Below, piece after piece: positions 1-5,674 of a stretch of 5,674 nucleotides of DNA (its first letter is position 1; each line of letters opens with the position of its first letter). Position numbers and translations under genes: made by a program. Under the pieces are notes generated by a model. It saw only the letters and a list, made by a program, of their open reading frames with translations. It was not told the origin of the DNA and did no database searches. This stretch comes from Methanobacterium sp. (GTDB lineage: Archaea > Methanobacteriota > Methanobacteria > Methanobacteriales > Methanobacteriaceae), in NCBI GenBank assembly GCA_009712615.1, contig WASR01000251.1:14161-19834 (forward strand), written 5' to 3'.

Positions 1-33
1 CCCAGATTGTCACTTTTTTTCAAAATCCAAATG

Positions 34-60
34 AAACCCATTATTTGGGTTTATGTTTTT
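34..60 (+). terminator. Terminator-like hairpin plus T-run upstream of the fumarase gene
   Basis: A perfect 7-bp inverted repeat (AAACCCA at 34-40, TGGGTTT at 46-52) encloses a 5-base loop. It is followed by ATG and five T (56-60). A second T-run, seven T at 14-20, lies just before it. This fits the end of a plus-strand transcript coming from the left of the window, since archaeal termination relies mainly on T-runs. The gene it would serve is not visible, so the assignment is tentative. Confidence 0.4.
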
Positions 61-80
61 CAAACAACAGAGAAACAAAT

Positions 81-88
81 TTTATATG
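81..88 (+). promoter_or_regulatory. Candidate archaeal TATA box for the fumarase gene
   Basis: TTTATATG matches the archaeal TATA consensus in seven of eight bases relative to TTTATATA. It is preceded by a purine/A-rich stretch (AGAAACAAAT, 71-80) that could serve as the TFB recognition element. Transcription would begin near 105-112, giving a leader of about 80 bases. A weaker alternative is TATTTAAA at 123-130, which would give a leader of about 40 bases. Confidence 0.42.
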
Positions 89-107
89 AGAACTATCAAA
101 TAGTTCT
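89..107. repeat. Perfect inverted repeat abutting the TATA box (possible operator)
   Basis: AGAACTAT (89-96) and ATAGTTCT (100-107) are exact reverse complements separated by CAA. The repeat begins at the base after the TATA-like element and covers the expected transcription start. That is the usual place for an archaeal repressor operator. It could instead be an RNA hairpin at the start of the leader, or chance in AT-rich DNA. I saw no second copy in the window. Confidence 0.45.
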
Positions 108-190
108 TTAGTAAATTTTAACTATTTAAATTTGAATCTAAGATATTTTTGGACAATCATTAATGAACCAATGAATTAGAAGCGGATTGT

Positions 191-1042
191 ATGATTACAC
201 AAAAAACTGTTGAAGATACCATATGTAAGCTGTACAGGGATTCTGTGATCCAACTTCCCGAAGATGTGAAGAATGCTTTAAGGGAGGCTCATGAAAATGA
301 GACCAATGAAACTGCTAGGTTGAATCTTGGAGCCATCCTTGAAAATATTGATGCCGCACATGAAAATGACATACCAATGTGCCAAGACACCGGGCTGCCA
401 ATAGTGTTTGTTAAGCTTGGAGATGTAAAAGTGGAAAACCTCTATGAAGGAATCAGAAAAGGGGTGGAAAAAGCAACAAACACGGTACCATTACGTCCGA
501 ATGTAGTTGATCCATTCACAAGAGTCAACACCGGTACAAACACCGGCAAAAAAATCCCTCAAGTAGATATTGAACTCGTTAAAGGTAACTATTTAGAATT
601 AACAATATTTCCAAAGGGTTTTGGTTCTGAAAACAACAACGCACTTAAAATGGCCCTACCTGGAGAGGGTGTTGAAGGTGTGAAGGAATTTGTGATGGAA
701 ACCGTTACCAAGGCCGGTGGAAAACCATGTCCTCCAACAAGAATAGGGGTGGGTATTGGAGGATCTTCAGACTATGCACTTAAACTAGCTAAAAAAGCAT
801 TGTTAAGGGATGTTAAATCCATCAATCCCGATGAAAGACTTGCAAAACTAGAAGATGAACTGATAAAACTTGTTAATTCAACAGGAATTGGACCCATGGG
901 ACTTGGAGGAAAAACCACTGCACTAGATGTTAAAGTAGAACTCGCAGATACACATACCGCAGGTTTACCCGTTGGTGTGTGTATACAATGCTGGGCCGCA
1001 AGACATGCTACTGCAGTTCTTGAAGATCATGACCCTAGCTAA
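191..1042 (+). CDS. Fumarate hydratase, class I, alpha subunit (TtdA/FumA N-terminal type)
   Basis: This is the alpha subunit of the oxygen-sensitive [4Fe-4S] class I fumarase, which interconverts fumarate and malate in the cytoplasm as part of the partial reductive TCA pathway of methanogens. At 283 residues it has the usual length for the split form. Visible family motifs are MCQDTG (C64), KGFGSENNN (142-150), [12 protein letters not shown] (C180, 180-191), and a C-terminal [11 protein letters not shown] segment with C264 and C267. C64, C180 and C267 are the likely cluster ligands, because their spacing (116 and 87) closely follows that of E. coli TtdA as I recall it. No beta subunit follows, so it must be encoded elsewhere. 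The close relative tartrate dehydratase alpha subunit cannot be excluded from this sequence alone. ATG 191 is the first start after an in-frame stop at 164-166. The ribosome site in front (AGCGGAT) is weak. Confidence 0.93.
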   Translation: MITQKTVEDTICKLYRDSVIQLPEDVKNALREAHENETNETARLNLGAILENIDAAHENDIPMCQDTGLPIVFVKLGDVKVENLYEGIRKGVEKATNTVPLRPNVVDPFTRVNTGTNTGKKIPQVDIELVKGNYLELTIFPKGFGSENNNALKMALPGEGVEGVKEFVMETVTKAGGKPCPPTRIGVGIGGSSDYALKLAKKALLRDVKSINPDERLAKLEDELIKLVNSTGIGPMGLGGKTTALDVKVELADTHTAGLPVGVCIQCWAARHATAVLEDHDPS

Positions 1043-1070
1043 TTTAAATAAAACAATATAAATTCCATAA

Positions 1071-1077
1071 TTTTTTT
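1071..1077 (+). terminator. T7 run downstream of the fumarase gene
   Basis: Seven T lie 29 bases after the fumarase stop codon (TAA, 1040-1042), in AT-rich sequence without a convincing stem. Archaeal RNA polymerase can terminate at such U-tracts, so this is the likely end of the plus-strand transcript before the converging pst operon. Confidence 0.45.
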
Positions 1078-1115
1078 GTAAGTGCTAGTTATTTGAATTA
1101 AAACTATATTTAATT

Positions 1116-1158
1116 AAAAAAAAGAATTTATCATGAGGAAATTATTTCTTTTCCTCAT
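1116..1158 (-). terminator. Hairpin plus T8 terminator of the pst-phoU operon
   Basis: A perfect 9-bp inverted repeat (plus-strand ATGAGGAAA at 1133-1141 and TTTCCTCAT at 1150-1158) has an 8-base loop that contains the phoU stop codon. On the minus strand it is followed, after about nine bases, by eight T (complement of the A-run at 1116-1123). The upstream arm is built from the last phoU codons. This marks the end of the minus-strand operon. Confidence 0.6.
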
Positions 1159-1846
1159 CATTTATGAGTTGGTTGAGTTTATCAGCAACTCCTGGTTTTT
1201 CACATGTAATCATGTAAATGGTTCTGTCACCTATGTTCTCTGCCCTATCAGCAATTCTCTCCAAGAATCTTGCTACGAAAAGCAATGATATCATGTAGGA
1301 TATTGCTTCCTTCTCCTGGAACATACTGTTGGATATATCGTTGAGGGCTTGGTCGAATAAATCATCTACCTTATCATCATCGCGTTTAATTTCCCGCACC
1401 AAGTTCATATCTTCGTTTAGAAATGCAGATAAACTTTTGCTGACCATTCCATCAACAATGTCACTCATATGGGTTATGTCGTTCATTGGTTTTTCAGGAA
1501 TTTCTTCATCCTTGATGTGTTTCGCAATGTCTGCTATGTTAGATGCTAATCCACCCATACGTTTGAAATGGCTTGCCACTTTAATAGATGTTTCAATAAA
1601 TCGTAAATCTTTTGCAACAGGTTGTTCCGAAGCAATTATACTCATTGCCTCTTGTTCCAAATTGTAATTCATTTCTTGGAGTTTCTGATGATCATGAATT
1701 ACTTTATTTACTAGCTCAGAATCGTAGGTCTTGAATGCTTCTATAGCATTTTTGTAGGCAGATAAACTGGTTTGCCCCATCTCTTCTACATCATCCCTTA
1801 AATTGTCCAATCTTTTTTGAAACTGAATTCTTGGATACCTTTCCAT
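1142..1846 (-). CDS. phoU: PhoU phosphate signalling/transport regulator
   Basis: PhoU proteins are cytoplasmic six-helix proteins made of two three-helix repeats. They bind metal clusters and damp the Pst importer when phosphate is plentiful. At 234 residues the length is normal. The N-terminus ([19 protein letters not shown]) and both repeats are recognisable: repeat 1 around [20 protein letters not shown] (63-82), and repeat 2 around [10 protein letters not shown] (157-166) and [14 protein letters not shown] (194-207). Repeat 2 keeps the family ExxxD pair (E196, D200). The matching place in repeat 1 reads KRMGG (95-99), so both acidic residues are replaced. The ATG is supported by GGTG five bases upstream (1852-1855). 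It is the last gene of the pst operon, 17 bases after the preceding stop, and its end forms part of the terminator hairpin. Confidence 0.93.
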   Translation of the reverse strand: MERYPRIQFQKRLDNLRDDVEEMGQTSLSAYKNAIEAFKTYDSELVNKVIHDHQKLQEMNYNLEQEAMSIIASEQPVAKDLRFIETSIKVASHFKRMGGLASNIADIAKHIKDEEIPEKPMNDITHMSDIVDGMVSKSLSAFLNEDMNLVREIKRDDDKVDDLFDQALNDISNSMFQEKEAISYMISLLFVARFLERIADRAENIGDRTIYMITCEKPGVADKLNQLINDEEKK

Positions 1847-1851
1847 TTTTA

Positions 1852-1855
1852 CACC
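1852..1855 (-). promoter_or_regulatory. Ribosome binding site of phoU
   Basis: The minus strand reads GATGGTG and then TAAAA before the ATG. GGTG with a 5-base spacer is the same arrangement as at pstC and at the phoU-like gene. It confirms the start at 1846. Confidence 0.7.
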
Positions 1856-1863
1856 ATCCCCTT

Positions 1864-2313
1864 TTAAGATTTATAAGTACTTACCAAATTTTTTATGTGC
1901 TCTTCCGAAGGTTCTTTAATTCTATACTTCGCTAATAATGTCTCACGAGAAACGTTTGTTTTAAAACCAATTTTATCCCAGAACATATCTATTCGAATAG
2001 GTAACGACAACTTACACTCTTCATTCAAATCTAAAATTGTCTTAAACAATCCAGGTTTAATTTCAAATAGTTCTATCCTTGAGTCTGGAAAAATTTTAAT
2101 CACTTCCATTGCTTCATTTTGGAAAAGTTCAGATAGAGATTTTATATCTAAGCACCATGTGCCCACTATCAGATCATCATTCAAGAATAATATGAACTCA
2201 TAATCTTCATTTAATACCCTTATATAACCTAGTGAAGGAATTGATAACTTGTCCAAGTTGTTTCCTCTTAAAATTTCTTTAGGTTCTTCTGAAGGAAGCC
2301 ACATAAAGCTCAT
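1864..2313 (-). CDS. Hypothetical protein between two PhoU genes, possibly DUF2226-like
   Basis: I do not recognise this 149-residue protein with confidence. It has no signal peptide or membrane segment and looks cytoplasmic. Residues 28-56 ([20 protein letters not shown] and on to IVGTWCLD) suggest a three-strand sheet of the type in which a small-molecule or partner domain shows 'GYIxV...F.xDxxIVG'. A helix with [16 protein letters not shown] (60-75) and further strands follow. The tail [18 protein letters not shown] (126-143) looks like a short helical appendix. The pattern recalls archaeal DUF2226-type proteins from memory, which is unverified. Its ATG overlaps the TGA of the upstream phoU-like gene by four bases (ATGA, 2310-2313) and it has no strong ribosome site, so translation is probably coupled. 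Two hand-counted 60-base samples gave about 27% and 32% GC, against 50% in samples from pstA and pstC. A role in phosphate signalling is inferred only from position. Confidence 0.8.
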   Translation of the reverse strand: MSFMWLPSEEPKEILRGNNLDKLSIPSLGYIRVLNEDYEFILFLNDDLIVGTWCLDIKSLSELFQNEAMEVIKIFPDSRIELFEIKPGLFKTILDLNEECKLSLPIRIDMFWDKIGFKTNVSRETLLAKYRIKEPSEEHIKNLVSTYKS

Positions 2314-2978
2314 CTCATTAAAACATTGTAAAACACTTTGTGATGCATGATACGCTTTCCAATAATCGAATATGCTATCCTATCATCCATTCCCATAATA
2401 TGGTGTCCCATGCTCAATAAACTTCGGGCCACCAAAATTGAGTGCATTGATGAATTAGAGGTTTTATCTTCTCCATATTCACTGAACATTTGATTATAAA
2501 AATCTTGCAATGAAACAAAATTTTTTGTAGATCTTTTGAGGAGCTGTATATCCTCACTTATCAGGGATCCCACCCCATCCTTCAACATGTTTTGAACTGT
2601 GTGTGACATAAGAGTTATGTGGATTGGTTTGAAGTAATTAGAATTTTTCTTCAATGAATCGATTGAATATCGCGCCACATATGCTGAAAGAAGATTTATC
2701 CTCTCAAGTTCTGTTGAAGTTCTTAAGATAGCTGCCCCTAGCCTTAAATCTTTAGCAACTGGCTGTTGTAGTCCAAGTATTTTCAGGCATCCATATTCGA
2801 TCTCTTCACTTTTTTTGTTGATCCTATTGGTTTCCTCAATTATTTCCCTAGATCGATTCATATCCTCATTGATAAAACTATCAACTGATTTAGTTATTCT
2901 TTCTGAAGTTTCGTTACTGTAATCCAAAAGATTATCCTTAATTTTTTCCAGTTGATTCTCCAAAATTGTTACATACAT
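2310..2978 (-). CDS. Divergent PhoU-family protein with degenerate second repeat
   Basis: This is a second PhoU-like protein, 222 residues from the ATG at 2978. Repeat 1 is clear: the helix INKKSEEIEYGCLKILGLQQ (53-72), then PVAKDLR (73-79), then TELERI (89-94). Repeat 2 is worn down. Aligned base-for-base with the other PhoU here, its FLERIAD segment reads SLLSMGH (186-192), so the ExxxD metal pair is replaced by L188 and H192; in repeat 1 E92 remains but the D position is L96. An open frame extends to a TTG at 2990, but the ATG at 2978 has GGGTG at 2984-2988 with the 5-base spacer used by neighbouring genes, so I chose it. The gene lies 17 bases after pstB and overlaps the next gene by ATGA. 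The PhoU assignment is firm for the fold. The function, whether a regulator of PstB or a partner of the other PhoU, is inferred. Confidence 0.85.
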   Translation of the reverse strand: MYVTILENQLEKIKDNLLDYSNETSERITKSVDSFINEDMNRSREIIEETNRINKKSEEIEYGCLKILGLQQPVAKDLRLGAAILRTSTELERINLLSAYVARYSIDSLKKNSNYFKPIHITLMSHTVQNMLKDGVGSLISEDIQLLKRSTKNFVSLQDFYNQMFSEYGEDKTSNSSMHSILVARSLLSMGHHIMGMDDRIAYSIIGKRIMHHKVFYNVLMR

Positions 2979-2983
2979 TTCTA

Positions 2984-2988
2984 CACCC
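2984..2988 (-). promoter_or_regulatory. Ribosome binding site deciding the start of the phoU-like gene
   Basis: The minus strand reads GGGTG, then TAGAA, then the ATG at 2978. This core lies inside the longer frame that would start with TTG at 2990, and it has the same GGTG plus 5-base geometry as phoU and pstC. It favours the shorter, 222-residue protein. Confidence 0.65.
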
Positions 2989-2995
2989 AAACAGG

Positions 2996-3751
2996 TTAAC
3001 CAAATCTGCCTGTAATATAATCCTCTGTTCGTTTATCCTCAGGTTCTATGAATAGTTTGTCTGTTAATCCACTTTCGACGATTTCCCCATTTAAGAAGAA
3101 AGCCGTGTACTTTGAAACCCTTGTAGCTTGTTGCATGTTATGTGTTACAATAATTATTGTGTAATCATTCTTGAGTTTGTGGATTAAATCTTCAATCTTG
3201 GTTGTTGAAATTGGGTCCAATGCAGAACAAGGTTCATCCATCAAAATTACTTCTGGTTCAACTGCTATCGTTCTTGCGATACATAATCGCTGTTGCTGAC
3301 CACCTGAAAGGCCCAATGCTGACATTTCTAGTTTATCTTTAACTTCATCCCATAATGCTGCTGCTCGAAGACTTTCTTCAACCTTATTTGCAAGAACGTC
3401 CTTATCATTCTCTCCATGGATTCTTAAACCATATGCCACATTATCAAAAATCGATTTTGGAAATGGGTTTGGTTTCTGGAATACCATTCCAACTTTCTTC
3501 CTCAGCTCAACAACATCAACTTTGGATTCATATATATCATCTTCATCGAGTAAAACAGAACCATCCTTCTTGAAGGTGGAGATACTGTCATTCATCCTGT
3601 TTAATGTCCTAATAAATGTGGATTTACCACATCCAGAAGGTCCAATTAAAGCTGTGACCATGTTGTTGTTGATATTAATGTTAATATCCTTCAATATGTG
3701 AGATTCTCCAAAGTATACGTTTAAATCTTGTACTTCTATTCTGTATGGCAT
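2996..3751 (-). CDS. pstB: Phosphate ABC transporter ATP-binding protein PstB
   Basis: This is the cytoplasmic ATPase that drives phosphate import through PstA and PstC. At 251 residues it is the normal length and every ABC motif is intact: Walker [10 protein letters not shown] (37-45), Q-loop Q92 within the PstB-typical [12 protein letters not shown] (89-100), signature LSGGQQQR (148-155), Walker B VILMDEP (168-174) with catalytic E173, D-loop SALD (176-179), and switch histidine H204 in VTHNMQQA. The segment NRMND (51-55) after Walker A and the phrase KPNPFP separate PstB from other importer ATPases. It starts three bases after the pstA stop, with GATGGGG about nine bases upstream as a modest ribosome site. 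It is followed by the two PhoU-family genes and the small gene between them, consistent with control of its activity by PhoU. Confidence 0.97.
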   Translation of the reverse strand: MPYRIEVQDLNVYFGESHILKDINININNNMVTALIGPSGCGKSTFIRTLNRMNDSISTFKKDGSVLLDEDDIYESKVDVVELRKKVGMVFQKPNPFPKSIFDNVAYGLRIHGENDKDVLANKVEESLRAAALWDEVKDKLEMSALGLSGGQQQRLCIARTIAVEPEVILMDEPCSALDPISTTKIEDLIHKLKNDYTIIIVTHNMQQATRVSKYTAFFLNGEIVESGLTDKLFIEPEDKRTEDYITGRFG

Positions 3752-3754
3752 TTT

Positions 3755-4603
3755 TTAACGCCCCATCATCTTTTTTATGTATCTATCAACCAATGCATTG
3801 GTGACAATTGTTATCACCATTATTAAAATTACCAGAACTGCTGCGGTACCATATGCATTAGGCATAGAAATACCTTCTGTAGCCAGAGTGTACAGGTGTA
3901 GCGGTAATGGTCGGGCAGGGTCAAATATTGAAACAGGCACCGTTAATGCAGCACCAACTGTATATAATATCGCGGCTGTTTCCTCTATGGCTCTTGCCAT
4001 ACCCAATATTATTCCAGTGATAATACCTGGAATAGCAGCGGGAAGAACTACCTCATAAATTGTCTGCCATTTATTTGCACCCAAGGCCAAACTTCCCTCT
4101 GTGTAAGATCTGGGCACTGCTTCTATGGACACTTCTGATGTCCTAATTATTGTTGGTAGTGCCATAAGCGCTAATGTAAGCCCTCCAGACAGTACACAAA
4201 ATCCTAGTCCTAAATAAATTACAAAAAATGCGTAACCAAATAGACCAAATACTATTGATGGAATTGATGCAAGTGTTTCGGAACCGAATCTTATTGCCTT
4301 TACAATTGGGCCTTCTCCAGCATATTCTGCTAAGTATACGGCTCCACCAATACCCAATGGAATGGCTACAACCAATGCCACGAATGTAACATAAATCGTG
4401 GAAACTATCATTGGAAATATTCCGCCAGCCCTTCCTGAGTCTATTGGATCAGTGAAAAGAAACTCGAAGTTAATGACTGGAAGTCCATTTATAAGGACGT
4501 ATCCAATGATCATTATGAGTAGGAGTATGGTTAAGATTCCAGAACCCCAAAAAACGCCCTTCATTATTTTTTGGGATATTTTAGGTGAAATAATTCTGTT
4601 CAT
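3755..4603 (-). CDS. pstA: Phosphate ABC transporter permease PstA
   Basis: This is one of the two membrane subunits forming the phosphate channel. It has 282 residues with about six hydrophobic segments (roughly 18-40, 64-92, 110-132, 138-153, 191-215, 253-275). The cytoplasmic coupling loop that docks on PstB is visible as [20 protein letters not shown] (171-190). [11 protein letters not shown] (114-124) and [10 protein letters not shown] (225-234) are also typical of PstA. The usual RAIGET motif reads RAIEET (204-209), a glycine-to-glutamate change at 207 that may be lineage-specific. Translation starts at an ATG with a strong GAGGTG (4610-4615) six bases upstream. A 55-base gap separates it from pstC, the longest gap in the operon. 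pstB follows after three bases. Confidence 0.96.
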   Translation of the reverse strand: MNRIISPKISQKIMKGVFWGSGILTILLLIMIIGYVLINGLPVINFEFLFTDPIDSGRAGGIFPMIVSTIYVTFVALVVAIPLGIGGAVYLAEYAGEGPIVKAIRFGSETLASIPSIVFGLFGYAFFVIYLGLGFCVLSGGLTLALMALPTIIRTSEVSIEAVPRSYTEGSLALGANKWQTIYEVVLPAAIPGIITGIILGMARAIEETAAILYTVGAALTVPVSIFDPARPLPLHLYTLATEGISMPNAYGTAAVLVILIMVITIVTNALVDRYIKKMMGR

Positions 4604-4609
4604 CTAAAA

Positions 4610-4615
4610 CACCTC
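4610..4615 (-). promoter_or_regulatory. Ribosome binding site of pstA
   Basis: GAGGTG on the minus strand, six bases before the ATG at 4603, is an exact match to the core complementary to the archaeal 16S 3' end. It fixes the pstA start and shows that pstA does not depend on coupling to pstC. Confidence 0.75.
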
Positions 4616-4658
4616 TTTTGTGTGGGAATATCCATTGATTCTTGGTTCTGTCCAAAGA

Positions 4659-5534
4659 TCATAGGTAACCGCCTCCAATTGTAACCCTTTTCTTGTAATT
4701 GAAGTAGTTAGCAATTAGAAGTAAAATGATTATTACTCCAATCAAAATGATTCCTGTTGCAAACAGTGCATTGTAATGCAGACCAGTAGCGTATCCCATT
4801 TCAAGGGCTATATTTGATGTCAAAGCCCTTACAGGATCGAATATGGATCCTGGAATCTGAACCACATTTCCTGCCACCATTATAACAGCCATGGTTTCAC
4901 CAATAGCCCTTCCCATACCGAGGATAATTGCAGTTATCACTCCAGGAACAGCTGCAGGCAATAGTACATTTCTAATTGTCTGCCATTGGGTTGCTCCAAG
5001 TGCTAATGAAGCTTCTTTGTATTCCATTGGTATAGATCTCAACGCATCTTCGGATATACTCGTTATTGTTGGTAATATCATGATGGTTAAAATCAGTGAA
5101 GCAGCCAGCAAACTAAATCCTGTGCCACCGTAGTGTACCCTCATGAAAGGAACCAGAACAACCAAACCAAAAAATCCGTAGATAACTGATGGAATTCCTG
5201 CTAAACCCTGTATTGTTGGTTTCAATATTTTTCTCATTGTTGGTGGGGCGATTTCTGATAAAAATACAGCACAGCATATGGATAAAGGAACTGCTAATAA
5301 AAGAGCCAGAGCAGTTATTCCAAGTGTACCGATTACCATTGGAAATACGCCATACTGTCCATTAGATGGAGCCCATGTCATTCCAAATACGAAGTTGAAA
5401 AATCCTACATTGGTTAATGCAGGGATTCCTTCGTTGAAAATGAAAAATATTATGAGTATTATTATCGCTATAGAGGATAATCCGGTTGCAAATAGTGCCC
5501 ATTTTACGAATTTTTCCTCTGTTTTTTCAGTCAT
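4659..5534 (-). CDS. pstC: Phosphate ABC transporter permease PstC
   Basis: This is the second channel subunit of the phosphate importer and the first gene of the operon. It has 291 residues. A hydrophobic segment near the N-terminus (12-34) is followed by an extracytoplasmic loop containing [19 protein letters not shown] (48-66), which is typical of PstC. Further membrane segments lie at about 66-93, 110-133, 142-160, 197-225 and 256-276. The PstB-docking loop is [20 protein letters not shown] (174-193). [11 protein letters not shown] (114-124) and RAIGETMAV (209-217) are further family marks. The start is well supported by GAGGTG five bases upstream of the ATG. The TATA box just upstream suggests that the operon can be transcribed from here without pstS. 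Confidence 0.96.
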   Translation of the reverse strand: MTEKTEEKFVKWALFATGLSSIAIIILIIFFIFNEGIPALTNVGFFNFVFGMTWAPSNGQYGVFPMVIGTLGITALALLLAVPLSICCAVFLSEIAPPTMRKILKPTIQGLAGIPSVIYGFFGLVVLVPFMRVHYGGTGFSLLAASLILTIMILPTITSISEDALRSIPMEYKEASLALGATQWQTIRNVLLPAAVPGVITAIILGMGRAIGETMAVIMVAGNVVQIPGSIFDPVRALTSNIALEMGYATGLHYNALFATGIILIGVIIILLLIANYFNYKKRVTIGGGYL

Positions 5535-5539
5535 TATGA

Positions 5540-5545
5540 CACCTC
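5540..5545 (-). promoter_or_regulatory. Ribosome binding site of pstC
   Basis: The minus strand reads GAGGTG, TCATA, then the ATG at 5534. It is a strong archaeal Shine-Dalgarno core with a 5-base spacer. A near-copy of the surrounding 13 bases (TTGAGGTTTCATA in place of TTGAGGTGTCATA) lies 70 bases upstream at 5605-5617, without a start codon after it. Confidence 0.75.
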
Positions 5546-5580
5546 AAAAAATTTGTAGTTATGTTGCTTTATATTTTTAT

Positions 5581-5588
5581 GATATAAA
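5581..5588 (-). promoter_or_regulatory. TATA box of the pst operon promoter
   Basis: The minus strand reads TTTATATC, preceded by purine-rich AACAAGA that could act as the TFB recognition element. Its position predicts transcription start near 5557-5560 and a leader of about 23-26 bases containing the GAGGTG site, a layout typical for archaeal mRNAs with short leaders. An AT-only palindrome, TTAAATTTAA, lies directly upstream at 5594-5603. That is a plausible activator site but is easily reached by chance in such AT-rich DNA. Confidence 0.6.
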
Positions 5589-5674
5589 TCTTGTTAAATT
5601 TAAATATGAAACCTCAATTTTTTTTTGTTTCTTCACATACATCTAATATAATTAACACATGGATAATCTTGAAC

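Noticed and set aside
519..549. Short direct repeat ACACCGG within the fumarase gene
   Set aside because: It encodes the [13 protein letters not shown] segment conserved in this enzyme family, so protein constraint explains it.
1329..1667. Plus-strand open frame of 112 codons inside phoU
   Set aside because: It is antisense to a clear PhoU protein, resembles no family, and has no ribosome site. It is a frame shadow.
1895..2203. Plus-strand open frame of 102 codons opposite the unknown 149-residue gene
   Set aside because: I considered whether this could be the real gene, since the minus-strand protein is unrecognised. The minus-strand frame has the ATGA coupling, operon position and balanced protein composition, while this one has none.
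4600..4635. Minus-strand 11-codon frame ([11 protein letters not shown]) in the pstC-pstA gap ending as ATGA over the pstA start
   Set aside because: It has no ribosome site, and pstA has its own strong GAGGTG. The overlap with the start codon is probably chance, though conservation of the gap would reopen the question.
5605..5617. Near-duplicate of the pstC ribosome-site region 70 bases upstream
   Set aside because: Thirteen bases with one mismatch is suggestive, but no start codon follows and a short AT-rich match can occur by chance.
5278..5646. Plus-strand open frame of 122 codons crossing the pstC start and promoter
   Set aside because: Most of it is antisense to pstC, and its end runs through the TATA box and T-runs, giving an implausible protein tail.

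Overview
The window looks archaeal, most likely a methanogen of the Methanobacteriales (Methanobacterium or a close relative). The reasons are AT-rich intergenic DNA with archaeal TATA boxes of the TTTATATN type, Shine-Dalgarno sites of the GGTG/GAGGTG type that match an archaeal 16S 3' end, and a stand-alone alpha subunit of a two-subunit class I fumarase, the form used in methanogens' incomplete TCA pathway. This placement is inferred from sequence style and gene content. No database search was possible.

Layout: positions 1-190 are non-coding, with a terminator-like hairpin, a TATA-like element and a perfect 8-bp-arm inverted repeat directly after it. Positions 191-1042 (+) encode the fumarate hydratase alpha subunit. 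Positions 1043-1141 form a convergent intergenic gap with T-runs on both strands. Everything from 1142 to 5534 is one minus-strand phosphate-transport operon, read right to left: pstC, pstA, pstB, a divergent phoU-like gene, a small unrecognised gene, and phoU. The operon has a good promoter and ribosome site just upstream of pstC, and a hairpin plus T8 terminator overlapping the phoU stop codon. Positions 5535-5674 hold the promoter and show no supportable gene. The phosphate-binding protein PstS is not encoded in the window and may lie beyond the right edge.

How the genes work together: PstC and PstA form the membrane channel and PstB is the ATPase of the high-affinity phosphate ABC importer. 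PhoU-family proteins normally restrain the importer and report phosphate status. The unusual part is the operon tail: two different PhoU-family proteins flank a 149-residue protein of unknown function, which is coupled to the first of them by an ATGA overlap. The two PhoU proteins have lost the usual ERxxD-type metal-binding residues in different places. This suggests specialised partners rather than simple duplicates.
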